Of a DNA stretch of 64,000 bases, positions 32,572-42,370 are shown piece after piece. The notes below the pieces were generated by a model. It made no database searches. It had not been told where the DNA came from and was given only the letters and a program-made list of their open reading frames with translations. This DNA is from Sycon ciliatum (Eukaryota > Porifera > Calcarea > Leucosolenida > Sycettidae): positions 141,501 to 205,500 of the forward strand of contig NC_088655.1 in NCBI RefSeq assembly GCF_964019385.1, given 5' to 3'. Every line of letters starts with the position of its first letter. The stretch's first letter is position 1. Made by a program: the position numbers and the translations under genes.

Positions 32572-32688
32572 GTTACTTGGAGTTTCTTGATGAAGAACAA
32601 ACTGGTGACGTAACATATGATCAGCTAATCCAAAATGATAGAGGCCTGAGTGGATTAGAAGGTGAAAGGAGTCCAGCCTCTTCAACTG
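32572..32688 (+). CDS. third exon of the Ig-like gene, acidic, with ITIM-like motif
   Basis: This is a 117-bp exon, again phase 1 on both sides. The acceptor is gtttctggcag and the donor is actg|gtatgt. It encodes a hydrophilic acidic stretch starting YLEFLDEEQTGDVTYDQLI and ending ERSPASSTG. VTYDQL fits the ITIM pattern [VIL]xYxx[VIL], which recruits SH2 phosphatases when it sits in a cytoplasmic tail. The exon fits that reading only if a membrane-spanning exon lies between it and 28393; none was recognised in that transposon-rich intron. A secreted protein or an extracellular linker is the alternative. Confidence 0.5.
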
Positions 32689-33089
32689 GTATGTACATTT
32701 GAATTATATAAGAACACGAAGAGATGAAGCCAGTTGTAAATTTGATGAGACCTTCCATACCATTACTTCTCAAATCAATACAGGGTGATAATTTGAGAAG
32801 CACAACGATGTTAAGATACACAGCATATTGGCAGAATATGTTTTTGGACTTCCCACCTCCCTGATAGTTCTTGTACTCTTTGGCGTATCATCATTCAGCT
32901 TGTGTTCGTTTCATCACAAGCAGCAGCTCGGCCTGTTTGTCAATGGAGTTATTCCACCACCACCACATGCGCTCTCTGACCGACCTCATCACACCAGCAA
33001 CAAGACTCAAAGTTGTAGATACTGACAAACGACAGAGCTTGGAAGCTCAGGGCCCACAATATGCTTTTTTGCATAGTTCATCATGCATG
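32689..33089 (+). other. intron, interrupted repeat
   Basis: No gene. The end (gagcttggaagctcagggcc, about 33037) belongs to a repeat with another copy at about 37277. The small LTR element inserted into this copy. Confidence 0.45.
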
Positions 33090-33407
33090 TGTAGTATCCC
33101 TGCCCGACCAATACGGAAGTAGTACGGAACTAATACGGAGCTTTGCCTGATGTATATTTAGTGTATCTCCGTATGTAAGCGTACGGCGTCTGCTGCATAG
33201 AAGCGGCTGCGCATTTCTGTTTTGAGGAAGATGAGATTTTGATAATAACGAGCTATTCAACCTCCAGGTGTGCACCGGAGAGAAAGTCAGTTATTTTGCC
33301 GTTTCTTCTTTCACTAATAATTATATCTCAGGTGTGTACCTGAAAGAAGTAGAATAAAAGTAATTCTTGTTGATTTCACCGCGCCTACCACTCGGCTACC
33401 CATTACA
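33090..33407 (+). repeat. 5' LTR of the small LTR element
   Basis: 318 bp, TG...CA ends. Differs from the 3' LTR by gccg/gcca (in the phrase tattttgcc) and by ggctacc/ggcttcc near the end. Confidence 0.9.
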
Positions 33408-33544
33408 TTGGTGGCAGCGGTGTAGTTTTAAATAAAACAACGTGATTCGACCCCAGACCCCCATGGCTCAACCCGCTGCAGCTCCCTGCGACGAATCAAG
33501 ATGAGAATCATGTTTCTTGCCTTCCTGGGCTGGCCCTGCTTAGC

Positions 33545-34022
33545 TTGCAGCACAGTCAGGGTGCTAGCGTGGATCACCCTTCTCTCCGCACGGCATCCAC
33601 TGGAGACTTCGATGGCGATTCCAAGCGACCCGCTACCTACATGTATACTACCGGTGGTGATGGCGAAGCTGATGAGGACGACAACAGGCAGGCTGCTGCC
33701 CAAGACAAGGAGGGTATTCCCCAAGACCAGCAGCGTTTGATTTTTGAAAGCACACAGTCGGAAGCAGGAGCTCACTCTTCACTTGGTACTTCGCCTCCGT
33801 GGTGGAATGCAGATTTTCGTCAACACTCTTCCTGGCTAGACCATCACTCTTTACGTCGCGCAAAGTGATGCTATCGACAATGTGAAGACCACGATTCAAG
33901 ACGAGGAGGGAGGTCATTTGTCTGACGCCGAGCTCGCCGCTCTGGGTGACCGGCTCAACCAAGATGAAGATAAAACCTGGCTTGCTCTCCGCCGTAGCTC
34001 CAGCCGCCGCCGTGGTTACTAA
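33545..34022 (+). CDS. short ORFs inside the small LTR element
   Basis: Two partly overlapping frames look coding-like. The first (33545-33868) is acidic and Gln/Asp-rich, with [20 protein letters not shown]. The second is open from 33840 to 34022 and reads [20 protein letters not shown] to [10 protein letters not shown]. They could be one protein split by a frameshift near 33850. An ATG at 33463 after the primer site opens only a 13-codon frame, unless splicing joins it on. There is no similarity to Gag motifs; an own accessory protein or captured host sequence is possible. Confidence 0.3.
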
Positions 34023-34508
34023 CGCTGATTCCAGGTATGGCATTCTCTTTCCTGTCTTCCTTCAGTCTCCCTGTTCTCTTCAGTCTTCCTTTATGCGAGT
34101 GTGTGAATCCAGTTTAGTTTGGTAGGCGTCTGATCATGGTGAGCCACGGCTTACCCAGCTAACGTGGGACAATGTGTGTGACACCGCCCCTTATAGTTAT
34201 AGTGTATTCAGTTCGGTTTTTGAACTGCGATGTTCCTGGCGGGTTGTGCCAGCGTAGTGCAGCAAGAGTGCTGTGGTTTCAGGTCCTATTTGGAGGACAG
34301 TTCTTTCCCTTTTGACCCCGTGAGATCGTGTGAACCTGGTGTGCTTTTACTTCTATTTTATGATTTGTTATCAGTTCATTTCTTCTGTCTACTCTAAACG
34401 TTATCATTTCCGATATAATTTGCCATCTTCCGGTTGACGCTGTTGTTCGTAACTCCTCACTAATTTTTTGAAAATCACGAGGGCGTGATTATCTGTAGGA
34501 AGGGAGGG

Positions 34509-34826
34509 TGTAGTATCCCTGCCCGACCAATACGGAAGTAGTACGGAACTAATACGGAGCTTTGCCTGATGTATATTTAGTGTATCTCCGTATGTAAGCG
34601 TACGGCGTCTGCTGCATAGAAGCGGCTGCGCATTTCTGTTTTGAGGAAGATGAGATTTTGATAATAACGAGCTATTCAACCTCCAGGTGTGCACCGGAGA
34701 GAAAGTCAGTTATTTTGCCATTTCTTCTTTCACTAATAATTATATCTCAGGTGTGTACCTGAAAGAAGTAGAATAAAAGTAATTCTTGTTGATTTCACCG
34801 CGCCTACCACTCGGCTTCCCATTACA
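34509..34826 (+). repeat. 3' LTR of the small LTR element
   Basis: 318 bp, preceded by the polypurine tract at about 34497-34508 and followed by the CATG target duplication. Confidence 0.9.
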
Positions 34827-35293
34827 CATGTTATTAGAACTGAATTTCAACTGATGGAAAGCTTTTTTCCATTGATTGGCTGCATCAATGTATTGTAAAA
34901 ACCACCTTGATGGCGTAGGCAAAAAACATTTCGGTGAGTGACATTTCGTTGCCATCGACTGGTCGAAAACAGTGTCGATGCTTGGACAATTCTCGACAGG
35001 CACACTTCGACAAATTGCTGTTTAGGCGATTACCAATATTATTAGGAGAGTGTTTTTTCGACTACAGAGCATTTTGTCGAATTTTTGTCTTCTACGCACC
35101 CGGTGCCAAAACACATACATGTGAGCCCCAGCCAGCAGAAACCTGAACATGTGTAATTTTTTCAAAAATTATTTTTTCGCTCGAGATTGATTCTACACTA
35201 TTAATCATTCAAGTCATCAAGTTTGGTGACAATCTGATAAGCGAAAGCGTGTAAAATAGAGTTTGAAGTCACACAGGTCAAGATTCCGTACAG
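34827..35293. other. non-coding stretch after the LTR element
   Basis: It continues the interrupted repeat (ccttgatggcgtaggcaaaaa at about 34908 resembles 37350-37370). No gene is seen. Confidence 0.4.
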
Positions 35294-35370
35294 TTGGCGC
35301 AGCATCCATGCCCAGTGACTCCATGCAAGTTGATCCTACAGTTTCTGATTGTGATGTGGAACAGGTACAT
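35294..35370 (+). CDS. possible fourth exon of the Ig-like gene
   Basis: This 77-bp piece lies between ccgtacag and a strong donor gtaagt at 35371. Entered in phase 1, as the third exon requires, it reads SMPSDSMQVDPTVSDCDVEQ and leaves in phase 0, which fits the piece at 35417. It is acidic and serine-rich like a cytoplasmic tail. The acceptor lacks a good pyrimidine tract, so this is tentative. Confidence 0.25.
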
Positions 35371-35416
35371 GTAAGTAAATAGAATGCAAGTCAGGCTTGC
35401 CCTCTTGGTGCTGCAG

Positions 35417-35494
35417 GCCCCAGTAGTTCAGAAGTGTGACGATATTCTGTATACACCACTACCTTCTTTACAACACCAGAGTGCAAAACGATGA
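35417..35494 (+). CDS. possible last exon of the Ig-like gene, with ITIM-like motif
   Basis: A pyrimidine-rich tract and ctgcag precede 35417, only 46 bp after the donor at 35371, a very short intron. In phase 0 it reads APVVQKCDDILYTPLPS and on to a stop at 35492-35494. ILYTPL fits [VIL]xYxx[VIL]. If real, the protein would end with two ITIM-like motifs, here and at VTYDQL in the third exon. Short patterns like this also arise by chance. Confidence 0.25.
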   Translation, partial: APVVQKCDDILYTPLPSLQHQSAKR

Positions 35495-37848
35495 TTGGTG
35501 GCTGGCCTTCCAAATTGTGTTCAGGGAGCTCTGTGCTGGCAGTTTGAGCGTTGTCCCAAAGCTTGCCATACTGATAGATGTACTGACCAATACCACTGAC
35601 ATCCACTCCCTTGCACACTTTCACTCATACCATGATTTCAGCATAATAGTACTTCAAGTATTTCAATGATATGAGCGAATATTCGCGTTTTGTAGCACGT
35701 GAAGATGTTGCCCCAAAGCGTTCAGCCGGTTTGACTTTTTAGGAATCCCCTTTCTCAGCACAGGCAGCAGCCAGCTTGGCGTCGTCTGGCAAGGTAGAGT
35801 ACTGATAATACTACGCTCTGTTTTGCGCCGTGAGAAGCCCTCCATCAGTGTCTGCAACATCATTGTTGTCGATGTAGAAATACGGATCGCTCAGCGGGTC
35901 GACATTCAGCTTCTCCTCGCAGTCGCTATTACTCCAGCACTGACTATCGTCGCCACCAGTATCCAGTGTCGATTTTATGAGGGCTCTTCGTTCCTATGAA
36001 TCATGATGAGACTCGCCACTGCTGGACAAACTCAGCGAGATCGCCACCAAAGAAATAATTCCGATCGCGAACTAACTTTCAGCGCCGCTTCGTACAGGGA
36101 GTCTCACGCTGACAACTCTGGACCTAAGTCCTTGTCGCGACACCTGTCGCCATCGCTGTGTCTAAACTCAACCTCCGTTTGACGAGCTCTCTCACCTAGC
36201 GCTAAAATCGATTGACCAGACTCATTTGAAGACACTTGAAACTCCTTTGACAATGAAGACACCCACTCGATCGAAAAAGAATCTTCAAAAGCCAGCTCAT
36301 TGCGCGTCCCAAACTTTGACGTCACATTTTGATGATTGATATCAAGTACACAAGTGCTGGTTTTCGCTGGCCGGGGCTCATGTAGTGAAAATGTTATACT
36401 GGCCTTCAGAATATCAAAAATACCTTGACACATTGGGAATGCCTCCCCGCCATAGATCTACGTTTTCATGTACCGGTGCATGTCCGGTACCAGCAGTGCG
36501 CCCAAGTTAACTGGTGTGGGCGGAACATAGTCGGCTGCATTTAGGGCACTGCACCCTGTTCGCTTCGGAGCTGCGGAAGATGGTAAGCTCACCACAGCTC
36601 ACCACTTCCCCAGTAACCCCGGGACGATCTGGTGGGAAGATTCCTGACTCGTCATGGCTTTTTTTGTCTTAATGCAGCCACCATTCTCTGACTGGAATTC
36701 CGAACTTTTCCGTTTGAGAATTTTTTTCCTTGAAATTAATCCTTGCTGGGTTTTTTTTCATCTAAATGTCCCGCTATTATCTGCAGAGGTGATGTCTTCC
36801 CTCGTCGATTTCTTTCCTGCTTTTATACCTCGATATTTAGGTACTTGTTTCCCTTCTTCCCATGCTTCATCTTCCACTCTCCTCTCCCCATTTCCCCATT
36901 TTTCTTGCGATATTTATGTGGGAGACTTCCGTGATAAGCATCCATTTGCTTTTGGAGAATCCTTTTAAATAAATACAATACAATACAATACAATACAATA
37001 CCTCTGCAGGACAGCTCATCTCTCTTTCGCATCTCAAGTAAACAGTCTCGTTTCTTCCTCTCTTATCTTGCACGGTAGGCATACCAATACTTGACTAGTG
37101 TGGGTTCGCCTCGCGAAGTTTGGCCAGTAAAACCAGGATAAGCGCCCATGATTGAGTCACCAAGACAAAGGATTTCGTACCCCGAGCTTACAGTTTTTCG
37201 GTAGTGAAATTCGGCGACAGGGTCGGCGGTGAAAATGTAACTTCGTCGAAATGCACTCGCCGATTGCGTTGAAGTAAGTAAATGAGAGAGCTTGGAAGCT
37301 CAGGGCCCTACCCTATGCGTTTTGCCTAGCTCATCACCGTCTACCACTTTGATGACGTAGGCAAAGAATCATAGGGATGTTATAAATTTTTCATTTCTCC
37401 TATATTTTTTAAGACATAACCTGGGATTCGAACCCGCACTATCGCCCTGCATGCATTCCCCCGATACACTTCGCATACATACTCATTCTTCCAAGTTGCT
37501 TCTCGTTATGATCTTGCATTTGAAAGCCCTATTTGAATTGTGGCCAGCTGTCTTTGCTGGTACGGAACGGGACAGGTACGGGATAGCGCCAGGCATCTTT
37601 TGCGTTTGCCGTTCTTCCGCAACAGCTCTCGCTTTCATCTCTGGTGTGGATGTAATCTAGTAGGGAGGTTCTGCTCTACGTTACGGGAACGCGACGCAAA
37701 GAATCACGCGAACTCTCTTCGCATTCTCGTAACGTAAAGAAATCCTGTTCTGCTCTACGTTCACGCAGAGAAGTCATGTGGAATGTGAAATTATTATTAT
37801 TATTATTAAAAAGCTTACGTACCGTACAATACGTGGAGATAAAAATGT
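35495..37848. other. unassigned sequence with repeat fragments
   Basis: No gene could be recognised. Minus-strand open frames (36104-36433, 35663-35863) have unremarkable composition and no motif. At 36950-37000 an AATAC microsatellite after ttttaaataaatac looks like the tail of a non-LTR retrotransposon. At 37273-37375 is a second copy of the gagcttggaagctcagggcc repeat. At 37427-37441 the minus strand has a good B-box (gggttcgaatccc) without a clear A-box, possibly a SINE remnant. Confidence 0.4.
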
Positions 37849-37933
37849 AATCAACGCAATGAATAGAGTAAGCTGCGCACTCAGTACAAACACCATTAGC
37901 AAAACTTGTTTTCATGTAAATAAAGAAGCTTGT

Positions 37934-37967
37934 TCCTAAACGTTTTCGTCGCCATCTCATCAGAGGA
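37934..37967 (-). ncRNA. hammerhead-like core, left arm
   Basis: Reverse-complement twin of 38056-38089; see that entry for the pairing. Confidence 0.45.
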
Positions 37968-38055
37968 TTACTGGCAAATCAACATTAGGTCTAAATTATT
38001 ACTTGCATTGTGCGTATATATATTGAGTTTTGAGCTACTGTTGATTTGCCAGTAA

Positions 38056-38089
38056 TCCTCTGATGAGATGGCGACGAAAACGTTTAGGA
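38056..38089 (+). ncRNA. hammerhead-like core, right arm
   Basis: Stem I TCCT (38056-38059) pairs with AGGA (38086-38089). CTGATGA is at 38060-38066 and GAA at 38076-38078. Stem III is the self-complementary AACGTT (38079-38084) with no loop, and the cleavage nucleotide is T38085. The segment between (gatggcgac) forms only a weak stem II, so activity is uncertain. Confidence 0.45.
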
Positions 38090-38174
38090 ACAAGCTTCTT
38101 TATTTACATGAAAACAAGTTTTGCTAATGGTGTTTGTACTGAGTGCGCAGCTTACTCTATTTATTGCGTTGATT

Positions 38175-38645
38175 ATTATTATTATTATTATTATTAGACA
38201 CAATCTCATAGCATGTGACAAGCATAGCTAATGCAGGGACAGAATCCCCTGAGACAAGGGCGTTGAGCCAGCCACGGCAATAGTAAGCTAGGAAAACAAA
38301 GCGCCACGCGTACAAGTCAGCTCATGTGAAGTACATGGTTTTGTATTTGTTTGGTATGTGGGAGCTTATGGGACCGACACGCAAGGCCGTCACAGGCTGG
38401 GGCAGCCTTGGCCGCAGCACTTTTTCGGCCGTTTTTTTTTCGAGCACACTTCAACAAAGTGCGATGATCGCAGCTAAGCCGCGGCAAATGTGTCAAATCC
38501 TTGTCCCCGATGTGGTTGGTTGCAGAAATCAAAAAGTCTTTTTATTGCAGCTACACTGAATTGGTGCCAAATGGCTGGAAATGCTTGCAATTGGCTTCAA
38601 TTTTTGAAATTTTTTCTCGGGCGAGGGTAATTTTTGACCCCGTAG
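38175..38645. other. repeat-derived flank of the chromovirus
   Basis: No gene. 38300-38370 (cacgcgtacaagtcagctca) has a relative at about 43540-43615. 38516-38640 (caaaaagtctttttattgca) is a diverged copy of 42540-42660 on the other side of the chromovirus. Confidence 0.5.
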
Positions 38646-38804
38646 TGTAATAGTTTTACCTTGACACTTCTTGCTTGTCTTATGGTAACACCTTGTGTTC
38701 CTACTATTCTCACTCCTGCGGTTCTCACCTTTCTTTTGCTTTATAACCTCTGGTTTGAACATCATTCGACGAATTCTCCAATCAATCAAGTCTATACTGT
38801 TACA
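38646..38804 (+). repeat. 5' LTR of the chromovirus
   Basis: 159 bp, TGTAATAG...CTGTTACA. Short for a Gypsy LTR; contains ctttataac-type A/T-rich words that could serve as a core promoter. Confidence 0.9.
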
Positions 38805-38818
38805 CTGGTAGCTTGAGG

Positions 38819-39709
38819 ATGGTTGAGATCATCGTTTGCCCTTTGACGTGCCTTGTGCTCCTGGCCGCTACTGCTCTGCTATACGCCGCTTTCCGTGAGA
38901 TCCGCCGCGCTCGGGACAACGTGGCTGCTACAGTTGGACGACATCAATTACCTTGTACATCAAGCTCAAGTCCTCCGGATCTAGCCCCGTGTCGATCGCG
39001 TTCTCTCTCCCAGACAAGCCCGAGCGTCAAACGCGTTACCAGAGAACCGAATGTTTTCCATGGCAACCCTTCCGAGTTCAAAGAATGGGTATTTACGGTC
39101 GAGTTAGCCTTGAAGTGCTCACCTCAAGGTGACCCGGAGAGCCAAGTTAACTTTGCGGCTAGCTACCTCGCTGGGAATGCCCGTCTTTGGCTAATTTCTT
39201 CCCTGGAAGCAGGTGAGCAATTTTCGGATTGGCATTCTTTGAAAAGCGCCCTAGCGCGAGTGTATGGCCCGCACTATGATGGGGAAAGAGTGCGGTTGGA
39301 TATGTTCTCTATCCAACAGCGTGGGTCAATTGAATCGTACGTAACGGAGTTTTCTCGGCTAAGTTTACAGGTGCCGGAACTTGACGAACTCTCCAGAGCC
39401 TTGCTATTTGTCAACGGCCTGCACGGTAACATGCGGACCTTGGTAGTGAAGGAACACCCCACTACACTGTCAGCCGCCGTTCAGTCAGCGCTAGCAGTCG
39501 CCTCAGACAGCCGATTTCAGCGCAGACCACCACTGGCGACCGCGCCGGGATTCGCACCACCATCAGGTAGCAAAAAGCTAACAAAACTAAGCCCCGAGGA
39601 ACGTGAGACATTACGAGCCCAGGGGGGCTGCTTCGCATGTCGTCGACCAGGCCATATGGCCCAGAATTGCCCGCAGCATCGAGATCACCCAAACGGTGGA
39701 CGTCAGTAA
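38819..39709 (+). CDS. Gag of the chromovirus
   Basis: The ATG at 38819 is 14 bp after the LTR and gives 296 codons. A hydrophobic segment at residues 3-23 ([20 protein letters not shown]) is unusual for Gag and could anchor it in a membrane. The central retrotransposon-gag region has [32 protein letters not shown] and [18 protein letters not shown]. The zinc knuckle [14 protein letters not shown] (about residues 271-284) binds RNA. The frame ends at 39709, and pol overlaps it in the -1 frame. It is intact as far as can be seen. Confidence 0.85.
   Translation: MVEIIVCPLTCLVLLAATALLYAAFREIRRARDNVAATVGRHQLPCTSSSSPPDLAPCRSRSLSQTSPSVKRVTREPNVFHGNPSEFKEWVFTVELALKCSPQGDPESQVNFAASYLAGNARLWLISSLEAGEQFSDWHSLKSALARVYGPHYDGERVRLDMFSIQQRGSIESYVTEFSRLSLQVPELDELSRALLFVNGLHGNMRTLVVKEHPTTLSAAVQSALAVASDSRFQRRPPLATAPGFAPPSGSKKLTKLSPEERETLRAQGGCFACRRPGHMAQNCPQHRDHPNGGRQ
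39622..39628 (+). promoter_or_regulatory. candidate -1 frameshift heptamer
   Basis: G GGG GGC in the gag frame matches X XXY YYZ, and the -1 frame is open from here into pol. A shift here would replace the zinc knuckle in the fusion, so another site within 39637-39709 is possible. Confidence 0.35.
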
Positions 39710-41043
39710 GGCCGATGCGATTACTGACGCAGCAAGAAAAGGCATCACCTGCGTGTAGTGTGTGCTCCGTCTCTACCCGTAACCGATTCAGTAGCCTCGC
39801 TGTGGAGGATGTTGACGATGATGCTGAATGCTCCGAAGCCAATTTCAAGCGAGATGTTACACCAACTATTGAGGCCCAGGTTACCAGCGTCAATGTGGAA
39901 ACGGAACATGAGCTCCTGCGTGTAGAAGGCAAAATCAACGGTCGTCGCGCGCTTATGTTAATAGATTCGGGCTCGACCCATGATTTCATTGCCGAACAGT
40001 TTGCCAGGAGAGTTAACCTGCCAACCGAAATTGGCTCGGAAAACCTGAATGTCACGCTGGCTGATGGAGCATCAAGCTCGTTTCCCATGGAGACGACCCA
40101 TGAATTGAAGGTTATCGTAGGCGACTTCAGCGATAACCAAACCTTCACGGTGTTCCCCCTTCATCGCTATGACGCTATATTGGGGAAACCTTGGTTAACG
40201 CGTAACAATCCAGACATAAACTTCCGGACGAATGAAGTCAGGTTGAACTCGAATGGTTTGCCTTGTGCGTCGCCCAGTCAAAGCGAACCGACCGCTCCTG
40301 TGGAGGCGATGTTCATATCTGGTCGTCAGGCTAGGCATGCCCTTAGGAGTGGAGACGAAGGTGTTCTGGCGTGGGTCAGCGTAGAAGACGGCATTGGCAA
40401 GGAACCTCCCGACAAATCCACTCAGAACGAGCACCCAGATCTCAAGGCCATGTTCCGTGACTATGACGATCTTTTCCCGGATGATCTGCCAGCTAGACTC
40501 CCACCAGAGAGGTCTGTAGACCACGAAATCCGCCTGGAGGAAGGCTCATCACCCCCATCGCGACCTGCCTATCGCCTGCCCAGGCCAGAAATGGAGGAAT
40601 TGAAGAAACAGCTCACAGAACTCTTGAAAAAGGGTTTCGTAGAACCAAGTAAGTCCCCCTTTGGTGCACCGGTGTTTTTTGTCAAGAAAGCTGATGGTTC
40701 GTTACGCATGGTCTGCGATTGGAGGGAGCTAAACAAGATAACTGTTAAGAACAAGGCGTGCTTGCCCAATGTGGATGATTTATTCGATACCGTACAGGGC
40801 GCTAGGTACTTCACGAAACTAGACCTCCGATCAGGGTATAATCAGATTCGCATTCAAGCTGAGGACGTGCCCAAAACCGCGATTAACACTCCCTTTGGGC
40901 ATTACCAATTTAGGGTCATGGGATTTGGTCTCACCAATGCACCGGCAACATTTCAATCCATGATGAATACGATTCTTCAACCATATCTGAGGGAGTTCGT
41001 AGTCGTGTTCCTAGATGACATACTCATCTTCAGCAAAACGTGA
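39637..41043 (+). CDS. chromovirus Pol, first part: protease and RT, truncated
   Basis: This frame is -1 to gag and has no own start requirement. The aspartic protease motif is [10 protein letters not shown] (about 39961-39990), with [10 protein letters not shown] downstream. The RT blocks are [51 protein letters not shown] and [14 protein letters not shown], with the catalytic box [12 protein letters not shown] (about 41005-41038). A stop (41041-41043) follows immediately, at the deletion joint. RT thumb and RNase H are absent, so the enzyme would be incomplete. Confidence 0.85.
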   Translation: MSSTRPYGPELPAASRSPKRWTSVRPMRLLTQQEKASPACSVCSVSTRNRFSSLAVEDVDDDAECSEANFKRDVTPTIEAQVTSVNVETEHELLRVEGKINGRRALMLIDSGSTHDFIAEQFARRVNLPTEIGSENLNVTLADGASSSFPMETTHELKVIVGDFSDNQTFTVFPLHRYDAILGKPWLTRNNPDINFRTNEVRLNSNGLPCASPSQSEPTAPVEAMFISGRQARHALRSGDEGVLAWVSVEDGIGKEPPDKSTQNEHPDLKAMFRDYDDLFPDDLPARLPPERSVDHEIRLEEGSSPPSRPAYRLPRPEMEELKKQLTELLKKGFVEPSKSPFGAPVFFVKKADGSLRMVCDWRELNKITVKNKACLPNVDDLFDTVQGARYFTKLDLRSGYNQIRIQAEDVPKTAINTPFGHYQFRVMGFGLTNAPATFQSMMNTILQPYLREFVVVFLDDILIFSKT

Positions 41044-42135
41044 CCTTGGCAGGATATCTCAATGGATTTTATTGTTGGATTGCCCCTTACTTCTCGTGGC
41101 TTCGACGCAATTTACACCTTTGTGGACCGACTTACGAAATGCGTACATCTTGTTCCAACAAACTCGAAGATTGATGCTAAGGGCAGCGCTCAACTGTACA
41201 TTCAAAACGTGTTTCGTCTGCACGGGCTGAGCTCAACCATTGTTTCCGATCGCGATCCACGATTCACTGCAGCTTTTTTCAAAGAAGTATTCTCTCAGCT
41301 AGGAACTAAATTGGCATTCAGCACTGCTAACCACCCTCAAACGGATGGTTTGACAGAGAGAGTTAACCGGCAAGTGGGAGATGTTCTAAGAGCATTTGTG
41401 AACTTGAGACAGGACAATTGGGATTCGCTTCTACCACTCTGCGAGTTTGCAATAAATAGTTCACAACAGTCATCTGTAGCTAATACACCGTTCTATCTGA
41501 ACTATGGGTTTGACCCTAAGTCCCCGCCCGAATTCATTCTTACGGGAGGGGAAAGGAGTGATTCAGTCGATTGGCTTCATGAGCAGGAAGCCGCACTAAG
41601 GATAGCTCGAGATGCTATGCTCGACGCCCAGGCAAGGCAAGCTCTATACGCAGACCAGACGAGAACGCCCAGTGATTTGAAGGTTGGTGATAACGTTCTT
41701 GTCTACAGAGACTTTCTACTGACCCCGGAAGCTCGTGGCCAGCCCTCTCGGAAGTTGCAACCCAAGTGGTTTGGTCCGTATCGTATCCAGGCTAAGATTG
41801 GAGCGAATGCTTTTCGCTTGGAACTACCCCGTGAACTTCGCTGCCATCCCGTGTTTAATGTCACTGCTCTTAAACGCTACGAAGAGAACACGATTCCTGG
41901 AAGACACCAACCCCCGCCTCCGCCCTTCACAGATCTAGATGGACACACACGCTATGTTGTCGAAGCCGTTTTGAATCACCGACACCGCAGTGGTGAGCAA
42001 CACTTCCTGGTGCATTGGAAGGGTTACCCCAGCAGCGAAGCTACGTGGGAGCCCGCTGGCAACCTATGTGATGAGTCTGGTCGGAATATTAAACCGCTGC
42101 AGAACTATCTAGCCTCACAACGACAGCAGCCTTGA
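41044..42135 (+). CDS. chromovirus Pol, last part: integrase core and chromodomain
   Basis: After the deletion the frame starts PWQDISMDFIVGLP, the beginning of the integrase catalytic core. The D,D,E residues lie in MDFIVGLP, VSDRDPRF and QTDGLTERVNRQ. The GPYRIQAKIGANAFRLELP and HPVFNVTALKRY blocks precede a C-terminal chromodomain (VVEAVLNHRHRSGEQHFLVH then WKGYPSSEATWEP), about residues 290-345. Chromodomains steer integration to particular chromatin marks. The integrase N-terminal HHCC finger is missing. The frame is open to the stop at 42135. Confidence 0.85.
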   Translation, partial: PWQDISMDFIVGLPLTSRGFDAIYTFVDRLTKCVHLVPTNSKIDAKGSAQLYIQNVFRLHGLSSTIVSDRDPRFTAAFFKEVFSQLGTKLAFSTANHPQTDGLTERVNRQVGDVLRAFVNLRQDNWDSLLPLCEFAINSSQQSSVANTPFYLNYGFDPKSPPEFILTGGERSDSVDWLHEQEAALRIARDAMLDAQARQALYADQTRTPSDLKVGDNVLVYRDFLLTPEARGQPSRKLQPKWFGPYRIQAKIGANAFRLELPRELRCHPVFNVTALKRYEENTIPGRHQPPPPPFTDLDGHTRYVVEAVLNHRHRSGEQHFLVHWKGYPSSEATWEPAGNLCDESGRNIKPLQNYLASQRQQP

Positions 42136-42370
42136 TCTAACTGGGCTGAGCCATATGCATCTCTTACTGAGATAGTTAATAATTATGTTATAGACTGATA
42201 TAGTTTTGCGTCATCTCCTTGTGAGAGTGATGAAGTTGAGTTGGATTACACTTCAATGTGGTTATGCATGTGCATGAGTGATTATTTAATATTCCCCTTT
42301 CCACAATTGCATCTCCTAACTGGATTGTGTTATCTAATAGAACCTTGGGCTTCCTATGGGGCCGGGAGAG

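Larger units (their letters stand above)
33090..34826 (+). mobile_element. small non-autonomous LTR retrotransposon
   Basis: Two 318-bp LTRs (33090-33407 and 34509-34826) start TGTAG and end TTACA and differ at only two bases. A CATG target duplication flanks the element (33086-33089 and 34827-34830). A primer-binding-type ttggtggcagcgg follows the 5' LTR and a polypurine tract aggaagggaggg precedes the 3' LTR. The 1.1-kb interior has no protease, RT or integrase, so transposition must depend on enzymes from elsewhere. Confidence 0.9.
37849..38174. repeat. perfect 136-bp inverted repeat with hammerhead core in each arm
   Basis: 37849-37984 is the reverse complement of 38039-38174 with at most a few changes; the centre is 54 bp. 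ATT microsatellites lie on both outer sides (37789-37808 and 38172-38196). The arms contain CTGATGA...GAAA in ribozyme context. The layout resembles the terminal repeats of the Penelope-like element at 29839 but shares no sequence with it and has no coding part, so it may be a coding-less derivative. Confidence 0.85.

Noticed and set aside
33648..34043. 131-codon minus-strand frame in the small LTR element
   Set aside because: It opposes element polarity and starts and ends without context; the plus-strand frames are more protein-like.
35391..36433. Minus-strand frames as a degraded host gene
   Set aside because: Short, stop-separated, without a recognisable family; left as unassigned sequence.
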